Source of the DNA: Sva-07 sp963698435
Lineage (GTDB): Bacteria; Actinomycetota; Acidimicrobiia; Acidimicrobiales; Ilumatobacteraceae
Length of the DNA: 64,000 nt
Reading direction: 5' to 3'
Assembly (NCBI GenBank): GCA_963698435.1
Contig: CAVOQV010000001.1
Coordinates: forward strand, 11,597-75,596
The notes beneath the pieces were generated by a model. The model was not told the origin of the DNA. It was given only the letters and a program-made list of their open reading frames with translations, and did not search any database. Positions 19,601 to 28,340 of the stretch are shown here, in pieces. Numbering within the stretch: the first letter of the stretch is position 1; each line of letters starts with the position of its first letter. A program made the translations under genes and the position numbers.

Positions 19601-21519
19601 GCGACCTTCTCGCAGCTGTGACATTCGACAACGAGAGCAATCAGGGATGGCAGGAGGCCTCGTTCGTCGAGCCGGTGGCGGTCAAGGCCGGCGACGTCCT
19701 CGTAGCCTCGTACCTTGCACCCGAAGGCCGGTACGCTGTCTCGGGCGGACATCTGAACGGATCGTCGATCAGCCGTGGACCTCTGCAGGCGATCGACGGC
19801 ACGACCGTTGGCGGCAACGGGGTTTTCCGATACGGGGCCGGTGGCGGCTTCCCGACCAGTTCCTACGGCAACTCGAACTACTGGGTGGACGTCGTCCTGA
19901 CCGTGCCACCGAGCACGCTTCCGCCGTCGGTTGTGACTTCGACCCCGGCGCCCGACCTGCTCGCCGTCACGAGGAACGCCTCGATCTCCGCGGGCTTCGA
20001 GGACGCAATCGATGTTGCGACGGCTTCATTCGTCGTCAGCGATTCCGCAGGACAGCCGGTCGCTGGGTCGACTTCGTACCTACCGGAGACCCGCACGCTC
20101 GTGTTCACGCCAGGCGGACCGCTCGAATCCGGAGTCACGTATACAGCGAGTGTTTCGGCTGCGAGTTCGACCGGCGTTGCCATGGAGACACCGCATTCCT
20201 GGTCGTTCACGACGGCGACGAACGTCGGTGAACTGCCAGCGACGCTGTGGGACACATCGGCCGAACCTGCGATCGCAGCAGCCGATGATGCCTCGTCCAT
20301 CGAACTGGGAATGAAGTTCAGGGCCGACGCCGACGGCACGATTCTGGCGATCCGGTTCTTCAAGGGTGCTGGGAACATCGGTCCGCATCTCGGCCATCTC
20401 TGGAGTGAGAGCGGCGAGCTGCTGGGGACCGCCGTGTTCTCCAACGAGTCATCGTCCGGGTGGCAGCAAGCGTTCTTCCCAACCCCCGTCGCGATATCAG
20501 CCGGCGTGACCTACGTGGCGTCGTACCTTGCTCCTGCCGGCCGCTACGCAGTTACCTTGGGCGGCCTCGCCGATGCCGTCGACCGGCTCCCCCTGCACAC
20601 CTTGGCGAACTCGTCGAGCAATGGCAACGGTGTGTACGCGTACGGCGCGGGTTCCTTCCCGCAGAACTCCTACCAGGGATCGAACTACTGGGTGGATGTT
20701 GTCTTCACCGATACGACGGGGCCTGCCGTCGTCTCTCGATTCCCAGCGGCAAACGCAGTTGGAGTGGCCGTCACCACAAGCATCGGTGCATCGTTCAGTG
20801 AGGCGATCGACCCCGCAAGCTTCGCAATCGAACTCCGCGATGCCCAGGGAGGCCTGGTCTCAGGCACATCGGGATACGACGCATCGACGAAGACGGTCTC
20901 CATCGATCCGTCGAGTGATCTGGCCCCGGCTTCGGTCTTCACCGCTTCGGTGAGCGGTGCCCGGGATCTGGCCGGCAATGCGATGTCAGGAACAACCAGT
21001 TGGGCCTTCACGACTGCTGGTGCGGGCACCGTGAACCTCTTCGGTCTTGCTATGCCGTCCATTCCGTCGGCGGACGACCAGAGCGCAGTCGAACTCGGTA
21101 TGAGGTTCCGGACGACGGTCGATGGCAAGGTCCACGGAGTTCGTTTCTACAAGGGTGCTGCAAACACCGGTCTTCACCTCGGGCGTCTCTGGACGCCGGA
21201 CGGCACCTTGCTGGCTTCCGTCGAATTCGTCGGCGAGACCGCAACAGGCTGGCAGTACGCTGCGTTTGCGACACCGGTCCAGATCCCGGCGAACACGGAT
21301 CATGTCGTGTCGTATTTCGCGCCGTCGGGAGGGTATGCCGCGGCGGGTGGGTTCTTCGGATCAGGTGACGTGATCAATGGCCCCATCATCGGTCTCGGCA
21401 ACAGTGGCGAGACGCCCAACGGGTTGTACCGCTACGGTGGGGGCGGCGGATTCCCGACCAGCACGTATGGCGCCGGCAACTACTGGGTTGACGTCGAGTT
21501 CGAACCGAACTCAGGTTGA
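16669..21519 (+). CDS. Tat-exported protein: DMFase-beta-like domain plus four DUF4082 and Ig-like domains
   Basis: 1,616 residues. The start ATG has GGAGGA eight bases upstream. A Tat signal is present (SRRSFMKGAAIGTGIAATDL, about residues 23-42). Residues about 60-540 resemble the C-terminal domain of N,N-dimethylformamidase beta subunits and related surface proteins (SGHDEYWSGGMR, FMTGNEIFWKVRWE). An Ig-like domain follows, then four DUF4082 domains (each with GxRFYK, GWQ and SNYWVDV motifs) alternating with three Big_5/SbsA-like domains ending SWTFTT or SWAFTT. Probably secreted in folded form and surface attached. The catalytic role of the first domain is unproven. The DUF4082 domain recurs in the exported protein at 30,232-32,550. 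Confidence 0.82.
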   Translation: MAGERSGHDDDPKGMGPRRPVSRRSFMKGAAIGTGIAATDLSLLSDLGLAASNAVLTENAQTGTTDWDIDYQDDSIEGFATDFSVNAGSPVAFKINTASTNYRIDIYRVGWYGGAGGRKVASIPRVLSSPQVQPEPIRDEALGLVDCGNWAVSATWDIPSTAVSGVYFANFVRLDVAGQPANRAMFVVRNDGRQSDILLQTSDTTYEAYNRWGGNSFYAGDGQAQFGRAVKVSYNRPMASSELENDFDYAELPLVRWLERNGYDVAYCANVDTERAPAELLQHKVFISSGHDEYWSGGMRANVEAARDAGVNLIFMTGNEIFWKVRWESSIDGSGTPHRTLVCYKETLDNAKIDPSPEWTGTWRDPRFSPPSNGGRPENALTGTLFKAIISVDDVDFPIEVPYDYSRFRIWRNTSIASLAPGTKATLTNATLGYEFNIDGDIPDRPAGLIRMSETTVVIDQVLRDYGKTYTPGPLTHYLTMYRASSGALVWSTGTVQWAWGLDEYHTNRPVFEVPVDPRIQQATLNVLADMGVQPASRQPGLVAASASTDTLPPVSTIVAPAAGAELPVGSSVTLTGSATDSGGGRVAAVEVSVDGGVTWHPAVGRETWMYTFTPLQVGTVNVQVRAIDDSCNIEPVDAGTNFSRYPRDLPGSLWNAAVFPSVIDSADPSALELGVRFVSTIDAFVTGIRFYKAAANVGTHTGRIWSSGGALLGTVVFSDESATGWQQAMFTSPIAVKAGVPYVASYTAPQGHYSYDTNYFESAYDLPPIGAPANGDGGPNGVFSTSPGTFPTRTFGASNYWVDPILDTDDQRPPTVVDASPGVNVSQVGVTTSVAATFSESVIASSIVMDLAGPSGTVAGVVSYDDSVLTATFVPDEPLEPLTTYTATVSAAVDTVGSSLVTPKSWTFTTVGAPGTVPTSIWTGDDVPATLAAADPNAVELGLKFRSSSDGFVTGLRFYKGEGNGGTHVGRLWTAAGDLLAAVTFDNESNQGWQEASFVEPVAVKAGDVLVASYLAPEGRYAVSGGHLNGSSISRGPLQAIDGTTVGGNGVFRYGAGGGFPTSSYGNSNYWVDVVLTVPPSTLPPSVVTSTPAPDLLAVTRNASISAGFEDAIDVATASFVVSDSAGQPVAGSTSYLPETRTLVFTPGGPLESGVTYTASVSAASSTGVAMETPHSWSFTTATNVGELPATLWDTSAEPAIAAADDASSIELGMKFRADADGTILAIRFFKGAGNIGPHLGHLWSESGELLGTAVFSNESSSGWQQAFFPTPVAISAGVTYVASYLAPAGRYAVTLGGLADAVDRLPLHTLANSSSNGNGVYAYGAGSFPQNSYQGSNYWVDVVFTDTTGPAVVSRFPAANAVGVAVTTSIGASFSEAIDPASFAIELRDAQGGLVSGTSGYDASTKTVSIDPSSDLAPASVFTASVSGARDLAGNAMSGTTSWAFTTAGAGTVNLFGLAMPSIPSADDQSAVELGMRFRTTVDGKVHGVRFYKGAANTGLHLGRLWTPDGTLLASVEFVGETATGWQYAAFATPVQIPANTDHVVSYFAPSGGYAAAGGFFGSGDVINGPIIGLGNSGETPNGLYRYGGGGGFPTSTYGAGNYWVDVEFEPNSG

Positions 21520-21537
21520 TCCGAGAGGTCTGGGTCG

Positions 21538-22599
21538 ATGAGTGCCGTCGATGTGGTCATTCCGTGCTTCAACTACGGGCACTTCCTGGGTCGCTGCGTC
21601 GAGAGCGTGCTCTCGCAGGATGGCGTCGATGTTCGAGTCCTCGTGATTGACGATTGCTCGACCGATGATTCAGCGGTGGTCGCTGAGCGCATCGCCCAGT
21701 CGGATGAGCGTGTGGAACTGGTAGCGCATCCAGTGAACCGAGGGCACATCGCAACCTACAACGAGGGCTTGATCGACTGGGCAGACCGCGACTACGTCGT
21801 GCTGTTGTCGGCCGACGATCTTCTCGCGCCGGGCGCGCTCCGAAGGGCAGCACAGGTCATGGATGACGACCCTGCCGTCGGAATGGTCTACGGAGCGGCG
21901 CCGTATTTCGAACATCACGATGATCTGCCGACAACACGGTCGGGTTTCCGAGGCGTTACCCAGTGGAGAGGCGTCACCCAGTGGAAGGGTGTTGAGTGGA
22001 TCGAGGGTCGTTGTCGGTCCGGGTACAACGTGATCTCCTCGCCTGAGGTCGTCGTCCGTACGTCGGTTCAACACCGAGTCGGTGGGTACGAGGCCGCACT
22101 TCCGCACGCCGGCGACCTCGAGATGTGGCTGCGAGTCGCTGCCGTCAGCGATGTGGCATACGTGCGCGGTGCGCCACAGGCCTACTACCGAGTTCACTCG
22201 GCGAGCATGCAGCGAACGTCCTACAAGGCTCATCTCGAGGATCTACGCCAACGCCGCGACGGGTTCGACTTCTTCTTCGCAGGAGTTGGATCCGAGCTTC
22301 AGCAAGCGGACCAGTTCGCAAGCCTGGCCCATCGCGCACTGGCCCGGGAGGCGCTGTGGCGAGCGTGTCGTGCCTATGACCGCGACGCACTGGCGAGCGT
22401 CCCCGTCGACGAACTCGTCGACTTCGCACTCTCGACTTCACCTGACGCGACCTCGACACCTGAGTATCGCGGTCTTCGACGCCGGCGGCGACTCGGGGCG
22501 CCCTGGTGTCGGCGAACCCAGCTGTTCGTTCTGTCCGGAGTTCGTCACCGACTGGTGTCCAATTACCGACTTGCACGGTGGCAGCGCCTGGGCGTATGA
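21538..22599 (+). CDS. Family 2 glycosyltransferase
   Basis: 353 residues. GT-A features: VDVVIPCFNYGHFLGRCVES, VIDDCSTDDS, the metal-site region LLSADDLLAPGAL and a later HAGDLEMWLRVA acceptor segment. A short in-frame duplication gives RGVTQWRGVTQWKGV near residue 140. A likely Shine-Dalgarno GAGAGG precedes the ATG. The stop overlaps the flippase start (ATGA), so the two are translationally coupled. Confidence 0.86.
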   Translation: MSAVDVVIPCFNYGHFLGRCVESVLSQDGVDVRVLVIDDCSTDDSAVVAERIAQSDERVELVAHPVNRGHIATYNEGLIDWADRDYVVLLSADDLLAPGALRRAAQVMDDDPAVGMVYGAAPYFEHHDDLPTTRSGFRGVTQWRGVTQWKGVEWIEGRCRSGYNVISSPEVVVRTSVQHRVGGYEAALPHAGDLEMWLRVAAVSDVAYVRGAPQAYYRVHSASMQRTSYKAHLEDLRQRRDGFDFFFAGVGSELQQADQFASLAHRALAREALWRACRAYDRDALASVPVDELVDFALSTSPDATSTPEYRGLRRRRRLGAPWCRRTQLFVLSGVRHRLVSNYRLARWQRLGV

Positions 22600-24155
22600 C
22601 GATCTCCGACCAGAACACCGCCTCGGATCCCGGCTCGCCGGGCGGGAGCGAACGCGATCAGCGTCCTCGAGGCAGTTCCGGCCCGGACGTTGCGGACGGG
22701 TCGGTGTCCGTGGGCTCGGCAACCGATGGCGAGCTGCGGGGCAAGGTGTCCGGCGCGCTTCGGTGGAGCTTTGCGAACACCATGTTCACGAGGTTCGCTC
22801 AGCTCGGATTGAGCATCGTGCTCGCTCACCTGCTCGCTCCACGCGAGTTCGGCGTGTATGCGGTGGCGCTCGTCGTGATCAACATCACACTGAGCGTCTC
22901 GGAACTCGGGGCCAGTGTCGCTCTGGTCCGATACGAGGGTGACCCGGCCGAGATTGCTCCGACGGTGACGACGATTGCGCTGGCCACGAGTACGTTGCTC
23001 GCGGCGCTGATGGTGGTGGGTGCTCCGTACTTTGCTGACGCAATGGGAGCGCCGGAGGCGACCGGTGTCGTTCGCCTGCTTGCGGTGGCGTTGCTCACGA
23101 GTGGGGTCTCCGCCGTGCCGGGAGCGATGTTGCAGCGTGAGTTCCGGCAGGACTACAAGATGCTGGCCGACACGCTGAGCTTCGTGACGAGCACGATCGT
23201 CGTGGTCGTTCTCGCCCTGGCGGGCTTCGGGCCCTGGGCGCTGGGGTGGTCGCGCATCGTCGGAAACGGCACCGCAGCGGTGGTGATGATCGCGCTCTCG
23301 ACCGAGCGCTTCTGGCCGGGTTTCGATCGGGCCCGCGCCCGCGAGATCCTGCGCTTCAGCATTCCGCTGTCCGGAGCGAGCCTGCTCGTGTTCGCAGTGC
23401 TCAACGTCGACTACATCGTCGTCGGGGCGATTCTCGGCCCGGAACTGCTCGGTCTCTACCTGCTTGCGTTCAATCTCTCCAGCTGGCCCGTGACTGCGTT
23501 CTCATCGTCGATCAGAAGCGTGTCGCTGGCCGGATTCGCCAAGCTGCAGGGTGATCAAACCAAGTTGCGTCAAGGGTTCGCATCGTCATTCAGGATCTTG
23601 ATGATGCTGTCGGTTCCGGCGTGTGTGTTGCTCGCGGTGTTCGCCACACCACTGATTCGCTTCGTCTACGGCAACGTGTGGACGCCCGCCGCTGTCGCCT
23701 TGACCATGCTGAGCGTCGTCGGGGTGATGCGTATTGCTCTCGAACTCGCCTACGACTACCTGGCAGCGATCGGTCGTACCGTGGCAATTCTCGCGATTCA
23801 CGCGCTCTGGTTGGTCGCCCTGATTCCGGCGTTGATCGTCGGCGCGAACCTGGATGGGATTGCCGGCGTCGGGTGGGGCCACTTCGTCACCCTGTTCGTC
23901 GTCGTCGCGCCTGCCTATGTCTGGGCCCTGTCTGCTACCGGCCTGAGCTTCTTCTCATATGTGACAGGCGCGGTCCGGCCGGCGCTTGGCGGCGCTGCGA
24001 TGGTCGGTGTCGGCATCCTTGCGACAGCGGTGTTCTCGGCCGACTTCTGGGTGTTGTCCATCGGAGGGGTCGCGTCGCTTGCGACTTACGCGCTCGTGGT
24101 CCTGCCGGGCGAGGGCGGGCTCCAGCGATTGAGAGAGTTCCGCCGGTCGGCGTGA
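22596..24155 (+). CDS. Polysaccharide flippase (Wzx/MOP family)
   Basis: 519 residues, about 12-14 hydrophobic segments, with the family N-terminal pattern RWSFANTMFTRFAQLGLSIV and APREFGVYAVAL. It would move lipid-linked repeat units across the membrane. The ATG overlaps the preceding stop (ATGA). A polar N-terminal tail of about 50 residues is rich in Ser/Gly/Asp. The 3' end overlaps the convergent polymerase gene by about 70 bases. Confidence 0.87.
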   Translation: MTISDQNTASDPGSPGGSERDQRPRGSSGPDVADGSVSVGSATDGELRGKVSGALRWSFANTMFTRFAQLGLSIVLAHLLAPREFGVYAVALVVINITLSVSELGASVALVRYEGDPAEIAPTVTTIALATSTLLAALMVVGAPYFADAMGAPEATGVVRLLAVALLTSGVSAVPGAMLQREFRQDYKMLADTLSFVTSTIVVVVLALAGFGPWALGWSRIVGNGTAAVVMIALSTERFWPGFDRARAREILRFSIPLSGASLLVFAVLNVDYIVVGAILGPELLGLYLLAFNLSSWPVTAFSSSIRSVSLAGFAKLQGDQTKLRQGFASSFRILMMLSVPACVLLAVFATPLIRFVYGNVWTPAAVALTMLSVVGVMRIALELAYDYLAAIGRTVAILAIHALWLVALIPALIVGANLDGIAGVGWGHFVTLFVVVAPAYVWALSATGLSFFSYVTGAVRPALGGAAMVGVGILATAVFSADFWVLSIGGVASLATYALVVLPGEGGLQRLREFRRSA

Positions 24156-25571
24156 ACCGGGGGTGTCGCCATCGCGATCCGGCGCGCCGCTCCGGCGAGG
24201 CCGACCATGAGGAAGGTGATTCCGGCGATCATTGGCGTGCTCCAGGCGTCGACGGTGGCATAGCTCACGCTGAGACCGGCGAGCGACGCTGACAACGCAA
24301 GTGCGTAGTGGCGATGCTCAGGGTCCGGGGCGCGGAGCCGTGCTCCGCGGGCACATCCCCATGCGACGATGAACAACAGCAAGACGGCCATCAGCCCGAG
24401 GGCGCCGAGCTCGAGGAGAAGTCTGAGGTACTGGTTGTCCAGGATGCGGTAGTAGCGGGGAATGAAGGTGAACAAGCCGCGGCCTACCCATGGATGATCG
24501 GCGTAGACACGAAACGCGATGCCGTAGTCGTCGGTTCGACCCGAGACGCTCGGATCCTCGTTGAGATGGGTGAAGAAGGCGATCGTCGTCCCGACCACTC
24601 CCGGCATGAGCAGGCGAATCGCCACGATTGCAGCCGGGGCGATCACGATCGCTCGAATGCGCCACTTCGCAGGCCACCCGAGGAAGAGGACGGCGAGCGC
24701 AACGGCGAGAACCAGGATCCCCGATCGGGACACAGCGACGGGAATCGCCAGACCGATGACGAGGGTCGGGATGATCGTCGATCTCCGACGTGGTTGGTGT
24801 ACCAACCGATGTAGCGCCAACGGGAAGATGGCCGCCAACACGACGCCGAACTCGATCGGGTGGATCGCAGTGGCGTATACCCGACGGACGACGGACCGAG
24901 CGTCGACCGCGCCGAATTCGTCGTTGGCAACCAAGCCGGGCAACTGGAAGAGCGACGCGATGTTCCACCCGAAGAAGTACTGCAGCAGGCCGAGCCCTCC
25001 CATGGAGGCGCCCATGTACGAGAGCCACTTCGCGACCCGATCGAGGTCGCGCCGACGATCGAAGGCCATCCATCGTGACGAGCGCGATACCGAGCCACGA
25101 TCCGAACGAGATCAGCCCGCGGTCCGCAGCATCGAGCGACGTCGCAGTGACCTGCCGCAGCGTGGCGGGTGCGAGATCGAAGATGTCGCTCGTGGCCTCT
25201 CGCACATCAGCGGGCACGTACCATCCGTGCACCATCGCGCCGATGTAGCTCGCCATGACCACGAGAGCGAGTGTGCCCAGGACGATTCGCAAGGGCGCAT
25301 GCCGTGGAGCGGGATTCTGGCCACCGGCGGTCACAGAAGCCCACCAGATCAGGGCGAACAGTCCCCAGAGGTTGGCCGGCGTGCCGGCAGCGCCGATCGG
25401 AGCGACGATCAACCGTGCCGGTATCCCGATGAGCAGGACGCAGTAGACGATGACGATCCATACCGCTGGAATGCGGCCGGCGGGTAGCCAGCGCTCGGCC
25501 AGTCTGGACAACGGGCCGCTCGGAGGTCGAACGACAACTTCGCCTTCTCCCATTACCGACATGCCAGACAC
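24086..25571 (-). CDS. O-antigen ligase/polymerase (Wzy/WaaL-like), frameshifted
   Basis: Multi-pass membrane protein with a Wzy_C-type core: HPIEFGVVLAAIFPLAL, SRSGILVLAVALAVLFL and HPWVGRGLFTFIPRYY followed by an NQYLRLLLELGALGLM helix. It polymerises or ligates undecaprenyl-linked glycans outside the membrane. The frame breaks at 25,066-25,073, where the minus-strand tetramer ATGG occurs twice; one copy gives a continuous frame (LVTMAFDRRR). The ATG in the second copy could also restart translation. The start is GTG at 25,571, or ATG 9 bases later; no clear Shine-Dalgarno. It follows the Wzz-like gene by 12 bases. Confidence 0.82.
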
Positions 25572-25583
25572 GGGTTGTGCGTC

Positions 25584-26354
25584 TTATTGGACGGTCATGG
25601 TTGGGGTCGCATCCGACGACGGTCCGTCGCTCGGTGGAGCGTCGTCGTCTCCTGGGGGACTCGAATCTGCCACCCACGGCAACGATCCGACCGACCCCGG
25701 TTGCGCCTCCGGTTCGGCGTTCTCTGGTTCGGGTGCGAGCGCCTTGCGTGCGCGCTGCGCCGTTCGCCATCGGTCCAATGAGAAGGCCGCGATGAGCGTC
25801 AACACGATCCCGAGCGCGAGGATGACGCCGATCGCCCGCAGGCGGTTGCCTGCGAGCACTTCGGCATCCTCCGAGACCCCGAACTCGCGAGAGAGGATCA
25901 TCTGGTCTTCGAGTACGTCCTCGGTCCGCTGGATCGTGTCGAGCTCACCGGCGATTCGCCGGAGTACCTCGTCTCGGGTGCTCAGGGCAGCGGCTGGATC
26001 GGTGTCCTCGACGGTCAGGATGATCAACGGACCCGTTTGGGGGACCACCGCTGTCGCGTACGGCGATTCGAAACCAGAGTCCTCGAGGTCCCGCTGTGCA
26101 TCTGGCGTGGCCACAGCACTGGCAACCAACGAAGCTGTGAGCGTCAGGTCGCCTGGCAAATTGAGATAGGGATTCACCGGGTCGCCTTCGGGAATCGGAT
26201 CGCTCGGCGGGAGTAGCAACACCTGGGCGGTTGCCTGATAGCTCGTGGGTACGACCATGAATGCTGTGACACACGCGGCGGCGACCATGAGTAGGCCGAG
26301 GATGACGACCGGGAGTTGCCTGAGCAGCGTTCGGAGAGCGTCGGTGAAGTACAT
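25584..26354 (-). CDS. Wzz/YveK-like chain-length determinant protein
   Basis: 256 residues from the ATG at 26,354 (a TTG 21 bases upstream is possible). Two membrane helices flank an extracytoplasmic domain: VVILGLLMVAAACVTAFMVV near the N-terminus and AIGVILALGIVLTLIAAFSL near residue 185. The N-terminal motif PTSYQATAQVLL is typical of polysaccharide co-polymerases. The C-terminal tail is acidic and Pro/Ser-rich with no kinase domain, so a separate tyrosine kinase would be needed for BY-kinase control; none is seen. A -10-like TATGAT lies at 26,391-26,396 on this strand. Confidence 0.82.
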   Translation of the reverse strand: MYFTDALRTLLRQLPVVILGLLMVAAACVTAFMVVPTSYQATAQVLLLPPSDPIPEGDPVNPYLNLPGDLTLTASLVASAVATPDAQRDLEDSGFESPYATAVVPQTGPLIILTVEDTDPAAALSTRDEVLRRIAGELDTIQRTEDVLEDQMILSREFGVSEDAEVLAGNRLRAIGVILALGIVLTLIAAFSLDRWRTAQRARKALAPEPENAEPEAQPGSVGSLPWVADSSPPGDDDAPPSDGPSSDATPTMTVQ

Positions 26355-26390
26355 GAGGGAGCGAGGGACCGCCAAGGCCCGCTAACATCT

Positions 26391-26396
26391 ATCATA
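26391..26396 (-). promoter_or_regulatory. -10-like hexamer for the wzz-wzy unit
   Basis: TATGAT on the minus strand, 37 bases before the ATG at 26,354, within the 90-base divergent gap to the next gene. No good -35 is visible. Confidence 0.35.
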
Positions 26397-26444
26397 TCGC
26401 TTCACCTCCCTTGTCGGCGCACCAGCTCATGATGGGGGTTGTGA

Positions 26445-27743
26445 ATGTGCGGGAAGATCCGAAGAAGGGCGTGGACAGGTGTCGGAGCTGTGAAGGTCGT
26501 GTTGAGCCGGGAATTCATTCGGAGAACCCGGACCCAGTTGACGCGAAGGTCTCGCCAGCTTCGCAACCTGATCCGAGCCGAGGGTCTTCGCGGGCTGGGC
26601 AGACGGATCGTTTCAGCTCTTGCTCGACGTCTCGATGCGCAGCTCTTGCTCCCGAGTGTTCGGCCCACGGACGTGTTGCAGGCCGATCTCCGCTCGCCAT
26701 GGACGCCGCCGATTCAGGAGGTCGGTGGCAACGGACGGTTGGTCATCAACTGGGTCATGGCCCCGCCCGGACCGCACTCGGGAGGGCATACCACGACGTT
26801 CCGTCTGATCCGCCATCTCCAGGACCAGGGACACACCTCCCGCGTGTACTTCTATGACGTATACGGGGGCGACCTGGCGTACTACAGCGATCTGCTCCGC
26901 CGCGAATATGCGAATGTTGAGGTTGCGAGCGTCTTCGACGGCATGCAGGACGCCGATGCTGTCTTCGCGACGTGCTGGGAGTCGGCTTACCCCGTCTTCA
27001 ATGCCCGATGTGCTGGTAAGCGCTTCTATCTCGTGCAGGATTTCGAGCCCTGGTTCTATCCGGCCGGCTCGTCAGCCACGCTGGCCGAGAACACTTACAA
27101 GATGGGGTTTCATGCCATAACCGCAGGACGATGGCTCTCGTCGCTGTTGGCCTCACGGTACGGAATGGGCGCAGACCACTTCGATTTCGGCTGTGACACC
27201 GAGATCTACCGGTTGCAGCGACGGCAGCCGCGTGATGGAATTGTCTTCTACGCTCGACCCAAGACAGCGCGACGGGCATTCGAGCTCGGATTGTTGACAC
27301 TCGAACTGTTTGCGCAGGAGCACCCGGACATCACAATCCACATGTATGGCGATTCGGTACCGAACATCGGAGCGTTCGGATTCGCGTTTGTCGACCATGG
27401 TTTGGTGTCGCCGGAGGAGCTCAACACGATCTACAACCGTTGCTTCGCCGGATTGAGTCTGTCGATGTCGAATGTCTCGCTCGTGCCTCATGAGATGTTG
27501 GCGGCTGGGTGCATCCCCGTGGTCAATGACGCTGACCACAACCGGGTCGTGCTCGACAACTCGTACGTTCGGTACGCGCCCGCGTCGCCTCATCACTTGG
27601 CAGATGCGTTGGGAGACCTCGTCGAGGACCCGGACTTCGACAGCCTCGCCGCCAGCGCATCGGCGAGTGTGCAGGGCTCGTCATGGGCTCAGGCGGGCGA
27701 GGCAGTCGAGCGTACGTTGCTTCGTGAGCTCGGTCGATCGTGA
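26445..27743 (+). CDS. WsaF-like glycosyltransferase (GT-B)
   Basis: 432 residues. The middle shows the pattern of rhamnan-type transferases: PGPHSGGHTTTFRLIRHL, YLVQDFEPWFYPAGS, LAENTYKMGFHAITAGRWL, and a C-terminal LSMSNVSLVPHEMLAAGCIPV. It would transfer rhamnose or a related deoxysugar. The basic N-terminal 60 residues (repeated RR) may bind membrane. The ATG has GGGGG upstream. The stop overlaps the next start (GTGA). Confidence 0.8.
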   Translation: MCGKIRRRAWTGVGAVKVVLSREFIRRTRTQLTRRSRQLRNLIRAEGLRGLGRRIVSALARRLDAQLLLPSVRPTDVLQADLRSPWTPPIQEVGGNGRLVINWVMAPPGPHSGGHTTTFRLIRHLQDQGHTSRVYFYDVYGGDLAYYSDLLRREYANVEVASVFDGMQDADAVFATCWESAYPVFNARCAGKRFYLVQDFEPWFYPAGSSATLAENTYKMGFHAITAGRWLSSLLASRYGMGADHFDFGCDTEIYRLQRRQPRDGIVFYARPKTARRAFELGLLTLELFAQEHPDITIHMYGDSVPNIGAFGFAFVDHGLVSPEELNTIYNRCFAGLSLSMSNVSLVPHEMLAAGCIPVVNDADHNRVVLDNSYVRYAPASPHHLADALGDLVEDPDFDSLAASASASVQGSSWAQAGEAVERTLLRELGRS

Positions 27744-28340
27744 CCGGTCGCGCTCGACGTCCGGCGAAGTCGGCAACGGCCCTCTTCCGCCCGCAGTGTA
27801 GGCGCTTCTTGAAAGATGCAGCGCGCTGGATTCGTCCGGAGCAGGCGGCCGAGCTCGATGTCCGGAGCATGCTCGGGCTTGTTGTTCCATCATCCATCGC
27901 TGCGAGCAATGGCGTGGTTCCGCGTGGCGTCGTGGGCCAGCGACTGCCGAGCCGCGCTGGTGCCCGGGATTCTGCAGCGGCGAATCCTGCGTCTCTACGG
28001 ACTCGAACTCGTGCCGGGTGCGGACGTGGGAGGGGGCTTGTACGTTGCCCACCCCTCGGGCTGCACGCTGGTGGTCGACTCCATGGGCGAGGACGTCTCG
28101 GTGATGGTAAGCGTCACGATTGGCCGACTGGATCGCGAGCAGTGGCCGTCGATCGGCGACCGCGTCTTCGTCGGAGCTTGCGCACGGATCCTCGGTCCGA
28201 TAGCCGTGGGTGATGGCTCGGTGATCGGTGCAAACGCCGTGGTCGTCAGAGACGTCCCGCCTGAAGCGACGGCAATCGGAGTGCCGGCTCGGTGGAGTAA
28301 CTTCAATTCGAACAATGGATCATCGGAGGTTCACGGATGA
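27740..28340 (+). CDS. Serine O-acetyltransferase-like (CysE family) left-handed beta-helix protein, frameshifted
   Basis: GTG at 27,740 overlaps the previous stop. The first frame gives FLKDAARWIRPEQAAELD, the N-terminal helix region of CysE proteins; the second gives LLFHHPSLRAMAWFRVASW and hexapeptide repeats ending ANAVVVRDVPPEATAIGVPA. The frames join near 27,879-27,886 by removing one base. About 200 residues. Embedded in a polysaccharide operon it is likelier to O-acetylate a sugar than to serve cysteine synthesis. The stop overlaps the next start (ATGA). Confidence 0.75.
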
